Origin: Planctomycetota bacterium
Lineage (GTDB): Bacteria; Planctomycetota; Phycisphaerae; UBA1845; UTPLA1
Direction: 5' to 3'
NCBI GenBank assembly: GCA_015654675.1
Contig: JAATGM010000002.1
Coordinates: 1-64,000 of the forward strand
DNA: 64,000 nucleotides
Positions within the stretch are counted from its first letter, which is position 1, and the number at the start of each line of letters is the position of its first letter. Positions 26,355-34,674 of the stretch are shown here, piece after piece. The notes beneath the pieces are model-generated. The model did no database searches. It was given only the letters and a program-made list of their open reading frames with translations, and had not been told where the DNA came from. A program made the position numbers and the translations under genes.

Positions 26355-28814
26355 ATGACAAGAGTGCATGCAGTCTGCGGAGCTGTCGCGGCGGCGGTGC
26401 TGTTGGCGGGGGCTGGCGCGGCGTCGGGGCAGATCGGTTTCGCGGAAAATCAGGCGGATCGGATCCGGCTCTGGAACGCGAGCTATTTCGAACTGGCCTT
26501 TCGCAAGGCGGATGGCCGGCTTCTATACATCCTGGACAAGACGACGAACCAGCAGGTTTCACCGGGAAACGTCCACGGTCCGTGGGTCGCGCACTTTACC
26601 GACGGGACCTGGCTCGACGGCGAGAATTTTTCGCCGAGCAACGCATCGCGGCGGTTCACCTATACGTGGGATGCCACTAACGCGGTTCTGACGCTCGATT
26701 ATCTAGCGACCGGTACTTATGCGTCGCACGTGGTTCTGACGATCAGACCCAGCAACGGCCCCGAGGTCGACACGACGCTATCGATGAGCAGTCAGTCAGT
26801 CCGCGAGATAGACCTGCTCGCCTACCCAGTTCAGCTTTCGTTCCTTCGCAGCCAGACTACCGCGGTCTATATGCCCTACATCGAGGGCGTGCGACTGCTG
26901 CCGGCCTTCCTTCCCAACAATGATTTCTCGTCACGCTATCCGGGCCAGATGTTCGCCGACTTCGCGTCGACCGAGCTGACAACCGGTCGATTCTCGGTGT
27001 ATGCCATCCACGACCCCAATGCCCCTTTGATTCCGGCAGCTTGGACGATTCTGCGCGATACGTTCGCAGGCGGCACAAACAAATACCACCACGATTACAC
27101 GCTCCAGCTGACGAACGGCCAGCAGTGGACGTCGCCGACGATCGTGCTCAATGTCGGGTCGTCGCTCAGCTCGGCCATGGCCTCGTACTGGACGCGCAGC
27201 GGGCATGACACCATCCCGACGCTGGCAGAAAAGCTCGGGCCGGCATTGTTCAGCAAGCTCGCGAACGCCGTGCTGCTGAAGCGAGACTTCCTGCAGGGTA
27301 GTTGGACATTCGCTTCCTTTCAGAGCTTCCTGTCATCCCTGCCCGCAAATAATCTCGTGCATCTCGTGGCCTTCTGGCCGAACGGGTTCGATCAGAACTA
27401 CCCGGACTACCTGCCGCCGAACGCGGCGCTGGGAAATCTTGCCGCTCTGCAGAATCTTGTGACGGCGGCTCGATCGTCCGGTCACATCGTGATGCCGTAC
27501 ACGAACCCGACGTGGTGGGACGATCAGTCGCCGACGCTCAGTTCGCTCGGAACGGGCATCGCCGCACGCGATCGCAGCGGGGCACTGATCTATGAGACCT
27601 ATGGGAGCAACGGCGGCTACGTTGTCAGCCCGTACTCACCAGCGGTGATCGCGCGACAGGACCAAACGCGCGACGAATTCACGCAGACTGTGCCGTGCGA
27701 TCTGCTCTTTGAGGATCAGCTCGGGGCGCGCGGCTCGCCGACGTATGGAGCACATCCGAATTGCCCGGATCCGATTTTGTATACCCAGGGATTGGTCGAC
27801 GTGGCCGAGCGAAGTGCGTCGCGGCTGCCGATCATGTCGGAAGGGGGGTATGACCGGCTGAGTCGGTATGAATCCGGGTTCTGCCTGTCCCAGACAGTCG
27901 GCTGGCAGGCATGGGCGAGCAACACCTACACGGCCTATCCCATGGCGCCGCTTTGGGCGCACCGCAACCTCTACTTCAACGCCCACAATCTGGCCGGCAC
28001 GGTCATGTCGAACGACCTGCCGAAATTGACCTACTACATCGCGATGGGTTATTCGCTCTCGCATGACCTTTCGGCGCTCGACCTGGATTGGCTGAAGCTG
28101 CTGGATTGCTTTCAAAAGCATCTGATTTCAAGTCTGGTTGGTGTCGGGATGTCGTCGTTTGAGAATCTGCCGCCCAGCGGGCAGACGCGAACGACCTTTG
28201 AGGATGGGACGGTCATCACCGCGAATCTGACGGGCGGCACCATGACGCAGGGCAACCACGTTATTGCATCGAACGGCTTCATCGCGGAGCAGTCGGGCAA
28301 GGTACGCGGCGGTGCGTTGCGGACACTGCACGGACAAGTCCTGTCGGGAACCACGCCGCATTACCTGGTGATCGAGTACGCCGATTATCGAATGACGATC
28401 TATCAGCCGCGCGGCGACAATGGGGCACTGACATTTCCGCGACCAGCCGCATGGATAGACGATGCCCGCATTCATGCGATTGCGGTCACGGTGAACGGTA
28501 GCACGTTTTCGCAAGTCGTGAATGTTTCGCCAACGACGGTTTCGGTCAACTATGCCAGCAGCATCAGCGGGCAGAGCACGCGCGTTTTTGCGATTTTCTA
28601 CTGCCGGTCGGCCGACTTGGATTGCGACGGGTATATTGATTCCGATGACTATTTGGCGTTTCAGGACTGCATGTCCGGTCCCGAGATGGCGATAACGCCC
28701 ACTCCTCCGCGGACTGTCGAGGAATGCCTTGGCGCGTTCGATTCCGACGGGGATCTGGATGTAGATATGGACGATCTGGTTGCATTTCAACAGTCAATAG
28801 ACGGCCCGCCGTAA
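26355..28814 (+). CDS. Secreted glycosidase-like protein (DUF6259-like) with dockerin-like end
   Basis: An 819-residue exported protein. ATG 26355 with AAGGGAG upstream and a signal peptide (AVAAAVLLAGAGAASGQ) was chosen over a much longer frame overlapping the previous gene. The N-terminal 330 residues are beta-rich. The central part (about 340-610) has (beta/alpha)-barrel character, with HLVAFWPNGFDQNYPDYLPP, GHIVMPYTNPTWWDDQSP and LLFEDQLGARG. This resembles DUF6259-type putative glycoside hydrolases; FEDQ and SEGGYD are candidate catalytic acids. A C-terminal beta domain precedes two Ca2+ loops, DLDCDGYIDSDDYLAFQ and DSDGDLDVDMDDLVAFQ. It lies directly before the GH97 gene, which supports a role in extracellular glycan breakdown. 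Family assignment is tentative. Confidence 0.6.
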   Translation: MTRVHAVCGAVAAAVLLAGAGAASGQIGFAENQADRIRLWNASYFELAFRKADGRLLYILDKTTNQQVSPGNVHGPWVAHFTDGTWLDGENFSPSNASRRFTYTWDATNAVLTLDYLATGTYASHVVLTIRPSNGPEVDTTLSMSSQSVREIDLLAYPVQLSFLRSQTTAVYMPYIEGVRLLPAFLPNNDFSSRYPGQMFADFASTELTTGRFSVYAIHDPNAPLIPAAWTILRDTFAGGTNKYHHDYTLQLTNGQQWTSPTIVLNVGSSLSSAMASYWTRSGHDTIPTLAEKLGPALFSKLANAVLLKRDFLQGSWTFASFQSFLSSLPANNLVHLVAFWPNGFDQNYPDYLPPNAALGNLAALQNLVTAARSSGHIVMPYTNPTWWDDQSPTLSSLGTGIAARDRSGALIYETYGSNGGYVVSPYSPAVIARQDQTRDEFTQTVPCDLLFEDQLGARGSPTYGAHPNCPDPILYTQGLVDVAERSASRLPIMSEGGYDRLSRYESGFCLSQTVGWQAWASNTYTAYPMAPLWAHRNLYFNAHNLAGTVMSNDLPKLTYYIAMGYSLSHDLSALDLDWLKLLDCFQKHLISSLVGVGMSSFENLPPSGQTRTTFEDGTVITANLTGGTMTQGNHVIASNGFIAEQSGKVRGGALRTLHGQVLSGTTPHYLVIEYADYRMTIYQPRGDNGALTFPRPAAWIDDARIHAIAVTVNGSTFSQVVNVSPTTVSVNYASSISGQSTRVFAIFYCRSADLDCDGYIDSDDYLAFQDCMSGPEMAITPTPPRTVEECLGAFDSDGDLDVDMDDLVAFQQSIDGPP

Positions 28815-28876
28815 GACCTCCGAATCGTGCGCGAGTTTGGCACGACGGACGCATTTCGCGAACAGGAATAACTTCT

Positions 28877-30913
28877 ATGGTTCGCTTTTCGGTTTTTGCT
28901 TTCGCGCTAGTTTTTGCCACCGGCGCCTCTGCGGCTGAGCCCGCGATGGGCGACATGCAGATTGTGTCGCCCGGCGGCGTGCTGACACTCAATTTTTCAA
29001 TCCGAGACGGTGTGCCGACATATCGCGTGGACCGCCAGGGCCAGGCCGTCGTTCGAGCTTCGCGGCTGGGTTTGCAGTTGAAGGCCGGTCCGGCGCTCGA
29101 CAGCGGCCTGAAGCTGCTGTCGCAAGCGACCAATCAGGTTGACCGAACTTGGAAACAACCGTGGGGCGAACAGACCGAGATCCGCGACCGACACAACGAA
29201 TTGAGCGTCAAGCTGGGCGGGGCGGCCGGGGATGGACGCCGACTAGATATTGTCTTTCGCGTTTTCGATGACGGCGTCGGATTTCGATACCGCATTCCGG
29301 AGCAGCCGGGCTTGGGCGCGATTGAGATCAGCGACGAGGTCACCGAGTTCGCTATGACTGGCGATCATAAAACCTGGTGGCTTCCAGCGTACCAGCAGGC
29401 GTATTCGGAGTATCACTACACTGAAAGCCCGCTGACGCGCACCGATAAGATTCTGACGCCAGTGACGCTCAAGACCGAACAGGGCCTGTATTTGAGCATT
29501 CATGAGGCGGCGCTGATCGATTACGCCAGCATGGTGCTGCACCGACGCGAGGGGACGACATTCAAGGCGGATCTGGTGCCGTGGTCGGACGGCATCAAGG
29601 TGCGCGGCAAGGCGCCGATGGAATCACCGTGGCGAACGATCCAAATCGCCGATTCCCCGGGCGGACTTGTCGAGTCGTATTTGATTCTGAATCTGAACGA
29701 GCCGTGCCGGCTCAAGGATCTGTCGTGGATCAAGCCGGGGAAGTACGTCGGCGTCTGGTGGGAGATGCACCTGGGCAAGTCGACCTGGAGTACGGGACCG
29801 ACGCACGGAGCGACGACGGCCAACGTGAAGCGTTATCTCGATTTCGCCGCCAAGAATGGATTTGACGGGGTGCTGGTCGAGGGCTGGAACCAGGGGTGGG
29901 ACGGTGACTGGACGGCGAATGGGGAGATCTTCAGCTTCACCAAGCCGACACCAGACTTCGACATCGAAGCGCTCGCCAAGTATGGACGCGAGCGGGGTGT
30001 GCGGCTGATCGGGCATCACGAGACGGCGGGCGCGATCGACAACTACGAGCGCCAACTTGAGGACGCGTTCACGCTCTATGAGCGATTGGGCGTTCGCGCA
30101 GTTAAGACCGGTTATGTCGTACAAGGCCAGAGCATCCTGCGGATCGACAAAGACGGCAAAAAACACCAGGAGTGGCACGACGGGCAGTACATGGTGAGGC
30201 ACTACTGGAAGGTGATCGAGACGGCCGCGAAACATCATGTAATGCTCGATGTTCACGAGCCGATGAAAGACACAGGCGAGCGACGCACCTACCCGAATAT
30301 GATGACGCGCGAGGGGGCCTGCGGGACGGAGTATGACGCGTGGGGCGGCAAGGACCACAACCCGCCGGACCATACGACGATTCTGCCGTTTACACGTCTA
30401 TTGGCCGGGCCGATGGATTACACGCCGGGCATTTTCAGTCTCACGGGGTTCCTCAATGGCAACCGCGTTTATTCGACGGTTGCGAAGCAACTGGCTTTAT
30501 ACGTGATTGTTTTCAGTCCGCTTCATATGGCCGCTGACCTGCCTGAGAATTACGCGGCTCGGCCGGAGCCGTTTCAGTTCATCAAGGATGTTCCCACGGA
30601 CTGGACGACGACGAAGGTGCTGAACGCGCAAATCGGAGACTTCGTCACGATCGCGCGCAAGGACCGCAAGTCGGACGACTGGTACATCGGCAGCATCACC
30701 GACGAGACACCGCGGAAGCTGAGCGTGCAGTTGAACTTTCTCGACCCGGGACGATCGTACGTTGCCGAAATCTACCGAGACGGCAAGGACGCATCGTGGG
30801 AGAAGAATCCCAATCCGGTCGAGATTGACCGGCAGCCGGTGGACTCGAAGAGCACGCTGGAGTTGTCATTGGCGTCGGGTGGGGGCACGGCCATTCGGAT
30901 TCGGGCGAAGTAA
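28877..30913 (+). CDS. GH97 family alpha-glycosidase
   Basis: A 678-residue exported glycoside hydrolase family 97 enzyme with N-terminal beta-supersandwich, (beta/alpha)8 barrel and C-terminal beta domain. ATG 28877 starts a clean signal peptide (RFSVFAFALVFATGASA). The carboxylates known from the inverting SusB-type enzymes are all visible: Glu382 in GHHET, Glu461 in DVHEP, Glu479 in TREGA and Glu485 in GTEYDAWGG. Spacings 461-485 (24) and 479-485 (6) match that subgroup, so hydrolysis of alpha-glucosides with inversion and Ca2+ dependence is likely. PFTRLLAGPMDYTPGIF is the usual barrel signature. Unlike its upstream neighbours it has no dockerin-like end. It is the last gene of the LacI-led run. 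Confidence 0.95.
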   Translation: MVRFSVFAFALVFATGASAAEPAMGDMQIVSPGGVLTLNFSIRDGVPTYRVDRQGQAVVRASRLGLQLKAGPALDSGLKLLSQATNQVDRTWKQPWGEQTEIRDRHNELSVKLGGAAGDGRRLDIVFRVFDDGVGFRYRIPEQPGLGAIEISDEVTEFAMTGDHKTWWLPAYQQAYSEYHYTESPLTRTDKILTPVTLKTEQGLYLSIHEAALIDYASMVLHRREGTTFKADLVPWSDGIKVRGKAPMESPWRTIQIADSPGGLVESYLILNLNEPCRLKDLSWIKPGKYVGVWWEMHLGKSTWSTGPTHGATTANVKRYLDFAAKNGFDGVLVEGWNQGWDGDWTANGEIFSFTKPTPDFDIEALAKYGRERGVRLIGHHETAGAIDNYERQLEDAFTLYERLGVRAVKTGYVVQGQSILRIDKDGKKHQEWHDGQYMVRHYWKVIETAAKHHVMLDVHEPMKDTGERRTYPNMMTREGACGTEYDAWGGKDHNPPDHTTILPFTRLLAGPMDYTPGIFSLTGFLNGNRVYSTVAKQLALYVIVFSPLHMAADLPENYAARPEPFQFIKDVPTDWTTTKVLNAQIGDFVTIARKDRKSDDWYIGSITDETPRKLSVQLNFLDPGRSYVAEIYRDGKDASWEKNPNPVEIDRQPVDSKSTLELSLASGGGTAIRIRAK

Positions 30914-31354
30914 GGTCCGGCGATCGACAAGCTCGTTGCGACCGCGGGCTCTCTTAGGGTGCCCCTTTTTTCAAAATCGCATTACAGGTAGCGGGGGTTC
31001 ATTTCCAGCAATTCCGCGCTATTTTCTCCATTTGGCCGGGGTGGCTACTTATCCTTGATCGGGAAGATTGTTCGACAACGAGGTCATCGTTGCGGCTCAT
31101 GGGCCCTCGTTGAATCGCGCTTCTCAACTGACAAGATCAACTCTGTGAATGGTTGAGCGGCCAGGAAATTCCTTGAACCGGTGGGTCCGGGCTTTGTATG
31201 CTGGCACGCCGTCGCTTCCGTTTGGTCTGGAAGCCGGGGAATTGGGGAGTTTTGCGATCGCCAGCTGTATCGGAGAACGCAAAACCGCCCGCCCGAGGCG
31301 CCCTGGGCAGTTGCCTGGGATGCAAGCTCCGTTTGATAGCCGCCAGGAGGACTT
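30914..31354. other. Intergenic region with weak terminator and sigma-54-like box
   Basis: A 441-base space. A weak hairpin plus T-run (30946-30971) follows the GH97 gene. At 31198-31209 lies ATGCTGGCACGC, the same 12 bases as the -24 part of the sigma-54 site at 34461-34472, but the matching -12 element is shifted by one base. AGGAGG precedes ATG 31355. No small gene was supported. Confidence 0.45.
30946..30971 (+). terminator. Possible weak terminator after the GH97 gene
   Basis: GGGC (30946-30949) can pair with GCCC (30961-30964), followed by CTTTTTTC. The stem is only four pairs with an 11-base loop, so this is a tentative call resting mainly on the T-run and position 33 bases after the stop. 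Confidence 0.35.
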
Positions 31355-33346
31355 ATGACGCTCGCCGCTGGGTCGAAATCACGTGACGCTCGTGGACCGA
31401 CGTGGATCGTGCTAAATGTCGCGATTCTTTTCGTGATTGCGCATGCCGCGTCGGCGCTTGCAAACGCTCCGGACACCCTGCGACTTACTGCGCCGACGCG
31501 CATGCTGAACACCAAGACGCTTACGATTAAAGCCGAGCTGATTGATACGTCCGGACAGATCGATTGGCGCGTGTGGAATCACATCGGAAGTGTCTCTGCG
31601 ACGCGGGTCTCCAACAAGCAAGCCGTTCCGCTGACGGTGACGGTGTTCGAGCGCCATAACGCCGGGGCGGGAGCGGGCGGTCCGCCGAATGCAGATTCGA
31701 TCCGATTTTACAACGGTGTCGGCTGCGTTTCGTTCACGCTCAATAACGGCGCGACGGTGGCCGGCGGCGACATCCTGGTGACGGTGACTGTCGGCGGGGT
31801 GACTGCTTCGAGACTGGTCACGATCCTGGACGCCGCCACACCGGGGCTCATTCAGGACCTGTCGGGCACACTCTCGGGAGGCAATCTCATTTGGGAGCCG
31901 GCCGACGGCGTGATCCATTTGACGGGAAATGTGACCGTTCCGGCCGGTCAGACGCTGACAATTTTGCCCGGCACTTTGATCATGGTCGATCCGGGTCCCA
32001 ACGGCACCGGTACGACGATCAATTCGGTCAATAGCACAATTCAGGCCCTCGGCGTCAGTACCGCCCCGATCTACTTCTTTCCCACCACCGGCGCGGCCGC
32101 AATGGTGCTTCCGCAAACGGGCAGCGAAGGCAGCGGCAATGGGCACAACAACCCGTCCGCCTGGGGCGGATTCGAACTGGCGGGCGTCGGATCGATGGCA
32201 TGGTCCTACGTCTTCATGACCGGCGCCGGCAACGGCGTCGTCTCGGGCCACCCGCGGCCGACGGTCATCCGCCTGGCCGATTCCCATTCATTTTCCGCAA
32301 CCGATTCCGTCCTGGCCGATTCGCCGGGCAAAATCCTCTATGGCAATGGAAGTGGTATCTACTTGTTTCAGCGCTGTCTGTTCGCGCGAAACGGCATCGG
32401 TGGCGAGTTCATCGGCGTCGGATACACACTGACGATGGAAGACACGTGGATGACGCGCATCGGCCGCGCTCCGATCAATGCCGCAAACCGTTTGGATGGC
32501 GACATCCTGCATATCGACCAGCTCTCAAATACTCACCTGCGCAGGTGCATTCTCACTGACGGCGGCGACGATGTGATCGACCACAGCAGCGGAGCGACGC
32601 CGAACATCGCAGACAGCATCATTTATGACGCAAACGACAAGGTCCTCAGCATCAGCGGCGGCACCGGATCGATCACCATGACAAACTGCCTCGTGTTCAA
32701 CGTGCCGGGTGGACTCTATTGCACCGGGGCTCCCGCCTACCTGACGAATGTCACCATTGGAACCGGTACAAATTTGTTCAGCGCCGGCTGCGGTTCCGTG
32801 ATACAGCAGTGCATCCTGTGGCCCGGCACCGTCAATTCCTGCTGCGGCCTCGTCAACTATACGAGCGTCGGCAATACGGGCGATGTTGCGTGCGGCACCG
32901 GAAATCTGGCGGTCAACCCACTATTCATTGATCCGAACTTCACTCCCCCGGCGGACGTTTCAGTTAATTTCGGCCTTCAATCCAACTCTCCGGACCGCAC
33001 CGCCGGCCCTGGCGGGACTCAGATCGGCTGGCTCGGGTTTCCGGTGCCCGCTCTTTGTCAGGTCGCCGCGGACTGTGATGACGGAGATCCGTGTACGACC
33101 AACGAGTGTGACGGGATCAACTGTATTCACAAACCCATGCTCTGCCCACCAGGCGCGCTCGGAGACATGAATTGCGACGGTCTGGTCAATACCGCCGACA
33201 TCCCGGCTTTTGCACTCGCATTAGTCGACGCGACGGCCTACGCAGCCGCCTATCAGGGCTGCAACATCCGCCGCGGCGACACAAACGGCGACATGGTTGT
33301 CGACGGCCGCGATATACAGATGTTCATCGAACTGGTCATTCCATAG
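31355..33346 (+). CDS. Secreted beta-helix-like protein with dockerin tail
   Basis: A 663-residue exported protein. AGGAGG seven bases before ATG 31355 and an N-terminal hydrophobic segment (IVLNVAILFVIAHAASALA) fix the start. After an N-terminal beta domain, residues about 185-560 read as a right-handed parallel beta-helix: repeated short strands with alternating IxLxxxxxF and N turns, such as LTGNVTVPAGQTLTILPGTL, IYLFQRCLFARNGIGGEF and SITMTNCLVFNVPGGLYC. A cysteine-rich insert near 567-592 (CDDGDPCTTNECDGINCIHK) is a motif seen in many planctomycete and myxobacterial surface proteins. The C-terminus is a dockerin-like doublet (GDMNCDGLVNTADIPAF, GDTNGDMVVDGRDIQMF). Beta-helices often bind or cut polysaccharide; no catalytic residues were identified. 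Confidence 0.75.
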   Translation: MTLAAGSKSRDARGPTWIVLNVAILFVIAHAASALANAPDTLRLTAPTRMLNTKTLTIKAELIDTSGQIDWRVWNHIGSVSATRVSNKQAVPLTVTVFERHNAGAGAGGPPNADSIRFYNGVGCVSFTLNNGATVAGGDILVTVTVGGVTASRLVTILDAATPGLIQDLSGTLSGGNLIWEPADGVIHLTGNVTVPAGQTLTILPGTLIMVDPGPNGTGTTINSVNSTIQALGVSTAPIYFFPTTGAAAMVLPQTGSEGSGNGHNNPSAWGGFELAGVGSMAWSYVFMTGAGNGVVSGHPRPTVIRLADSHSFSATDSVLADSPGKILYGNGSGIYLFQRCLFARNGIGGEFIGVGYTLTMEDTWMTRIGRAPINAANRLDGDILHIDQLSNTHLRRCILTDGGDDVIDHSSGATPNIADSIIYDANDKVLSISGGTGSITMTNCLVFNVPGGLYCTGAPAYLTNVTIGTGTNLFSAGCGSVIQQCILWPGTVNSCCGLVNYTSVGNTGDVACGTGNLAVNPLFIDPNFTPPADVSVNFGLQSNSPDRTAGPGGTQIGWLGFPVPALCQVAADCDDGDPCTTNECDGINCIHKPMLCPPGALGDMNCDGLVNTADIPAFALALVDATAYAAAYQGCNIRRGDTNGDMVVDGRDIQMFIELVIP

Positions 33347-33440
33347 CTGCCCGGCCCGAACTGCCCGGCTGGAACTTCACGCCAATTCAACGATTTGATT
33401 CGTCGACTCGCCTTCAGTGCGTGCGAGCGCGTTGACTGCG

Positions 33441-34304
33441 TCAGCAACCGGTAAGCGCGACTGCCGATCGCCGCCGATACCGGATCATCAGGGCCGCGAG
33501 ACCCAACAACGAAGCCGTCATCGGCTCGGGCGCCGCCGCGAAATTATCCAGCAGATTTGAGCCGCCTTCGTCGAAGGCGCGGACGCCAACCCACACAGAG
33601 CCATCGCCAGTCACCAGATTCGTTCCAGTCAGCGAAATCAGAATCGGATTCAGGGCGAGCGCGGTCGACTGGAACGCCGATCCGGTGGTTCCCCAGTCTT
33701 CAAGGGTCATGCTTATCAAAAGGTCGGTGGGCGAGTTCATCTTGAAGGTTCCGGACACGCGATACCAGTCGCCGGGGACCAGGGATGCCGCGAGGCCGGT
33801 ATTGAAGCGCGTCCGGCTCCCACCGCTTCCCTTGGTTTCGGTCTGGAGGAAGACATTGGTCGCCGTCGATGCGGAGCTTGGATCGATTCGAATCGACGCG
33901 TACGAGTTGCTCGCCGATCCGGCGTCCATGCGCCCGTTCAAGTCGCTCAAGATTCCCAGCATGATGAACGGCGTCTGAGTAATCGACGCGTTCTGCCGCT
34001 TCACGAATTGCGAAACGGTGATGCTATGTCCGGATTGGGAAAAATCGTAACTGAGCTGGTTGTAAACGGCCGTGGTGTGGTTGGCGTCGACGGTGTTCAG
34101 CATATTCACTGCGCCCGAATCAGCGAGTCCACCCGTGGCGACCTGCGTATAACGACTGACGCCCGCGAGATCGTTGTTTGAGAACTTTCCGGTCAGGTCA
34201 TTCGGTGTGTTGAAATCCACGGCGACGAACTGCGCGCGGGCCGGCGACAACGCGGAGCCGAGGGTGGCCGCGACGAAAAACGCCTTGATCGACAAATGCT
34301 TCAT
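33441..34304 (-). CDS. PEP-CTERM sorting-domain protein under a sigma-54 promoter
   Basis: A 287-residue exported protein. ATG 34304 has AGGAAG upstream and starts a signal peptide (HLSIKAFFVAATLGSALSPARAQ). The body is beta-rich, with SQSGHSITVSQFVKRQN and FNTGLAASLVPGDWYRVSG, and looks like a concanavalin-type sandwich, but no family is claimed. The C-terminus has APEPMTASLLGLAALMI then RYRRR, a PEP-CTERM signal; eight more residues follow the arginine cluster, which is slightly longer than usual. An exosortase acting elsewhere in the genome should process it. Its leader contains a near-perfect sigma-54 promoter, and a histidine kinase/NtrC-type pair is transcribed divergently, which suggests that this pair controls it. 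Confidence 0.85.
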   Translation of the reverse strand: MKHLSIKAFFVAATLGSALSPARAQFVAVDFNTPNDLTGKFSNNDLAGVSRYTQVATGGLADSGAVNMLNTVDANHTTAVYNQLSYDFSQSGHSITVSQFVKRQNASITQTPFIMLGILSDLNGRMDAGSASNSYASIRIDPSSASTATNVFLQTETKGSGGSRTRFNTGLAASLVPGDWYRVSGTFKMNSPTDLLISMTLEDWGTTGSAFQSTALALNPILISLTGTNLVTGDGSVWVGVRAFDEGGSNLLDNFAAAPEPMTASLLGLAALMIRYRRRSAVALTGC

Positions 34305-34418
34305 AATTCTTCCTCTCCTCGCTGGTGGTATCAAGGATCGCGATCGGACTAATCGTAGCAGGAGCTATGACCGAATCGTCGGGAGGCAGACCGCGCCCAA
34401 TGCCCTTGCCGACGGATG

Positions 34419-34437
34419 CTTCGCATTCCATGCGAAG
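34419..34437 (-). promoter_or_regulatory. 5' leader hairpin just after the sigma-54 start site
   Basis: CTTCGCAT and ATGCGAAG form a perfect 8-base inverted repeat around a 3-base loop. On the minus strand it would lie at about +5 to +24 of the transcript from the sigma-54 promoter. It may protect the 5' end or act as an operator. Confidence 0.5.
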
Positions 34438-34452
34438 TGTAGTGTAGGTCGG

Positions 34453-34469
34453 AGCAATCCGCGTGCCAG
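34453..34469 (-). promoter_or_regulatory. Sigma-54 (-24/-12) promoter
   Basis: Read on the minus strand, CTGGCACG, four bases (CGGA), then TTGCT. This fits the sigma-54 consensus YTGGCACG-N4-TTGCW with no mismatch, with GG and GC exactly ten bases apart. Transcription would start near 34442, giving a leader of about 138 bases before the PEP-CTERM gene at 34304. Confidence 0.8.
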
Positions 34470-34538
34470 CATGTGACCCCCGCGACGGCATGTCCTGCGG
34501 CATCCTGCGCACCAATTCGCATGGATGTGAACAAGGCA

Positions 34539-34578
34539 AGTGCAGCCATGCACTCGATTTGTGCAGCTGCTCAGCTGC
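34539..34578. promoter_or_regulatory. Paired palindromes, candidate activator-binding sites
   Basis: AGTGCA-GCCA-TGCACT (34539-34554) and GCAGCTG-CT-CAGCTGC (34563-34578) are perfect inverted repeats. Both contain GTGCAGC (34540 and 34561), spaced exactly 21 bases, two helical turns. They lie about 85-125 bases upstream of the sigma-54 promoter, the normal place for NtrC-family enhancer sites, and also upstream of the kinase gene. Confidence 0.55.
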
Positions 34579-34674
34579 CTGTGGTTCAGTTCCGTTAGAC
34601 ATTGAGCCGAGTTTCGCGAAGATGACGGTGGATACGGCGATTGGCCATGGAAACTGGCTTAGACGGGGAATTGA

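Larger units (their letters stand above)
34305..34674. other. Divergent control region, PEP-CTERM gene / two-component pair
   Basis: A 370-base intergenic space that contains, from left to right, a leader hairpin (34419-34437), a sigma-54 promoter on the minus strand (34453-34469) and two palindromes sharing GTGCAGC half-sites (34539-34554, 34563-34578). No small gene is supported. Confidence 0.7.
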
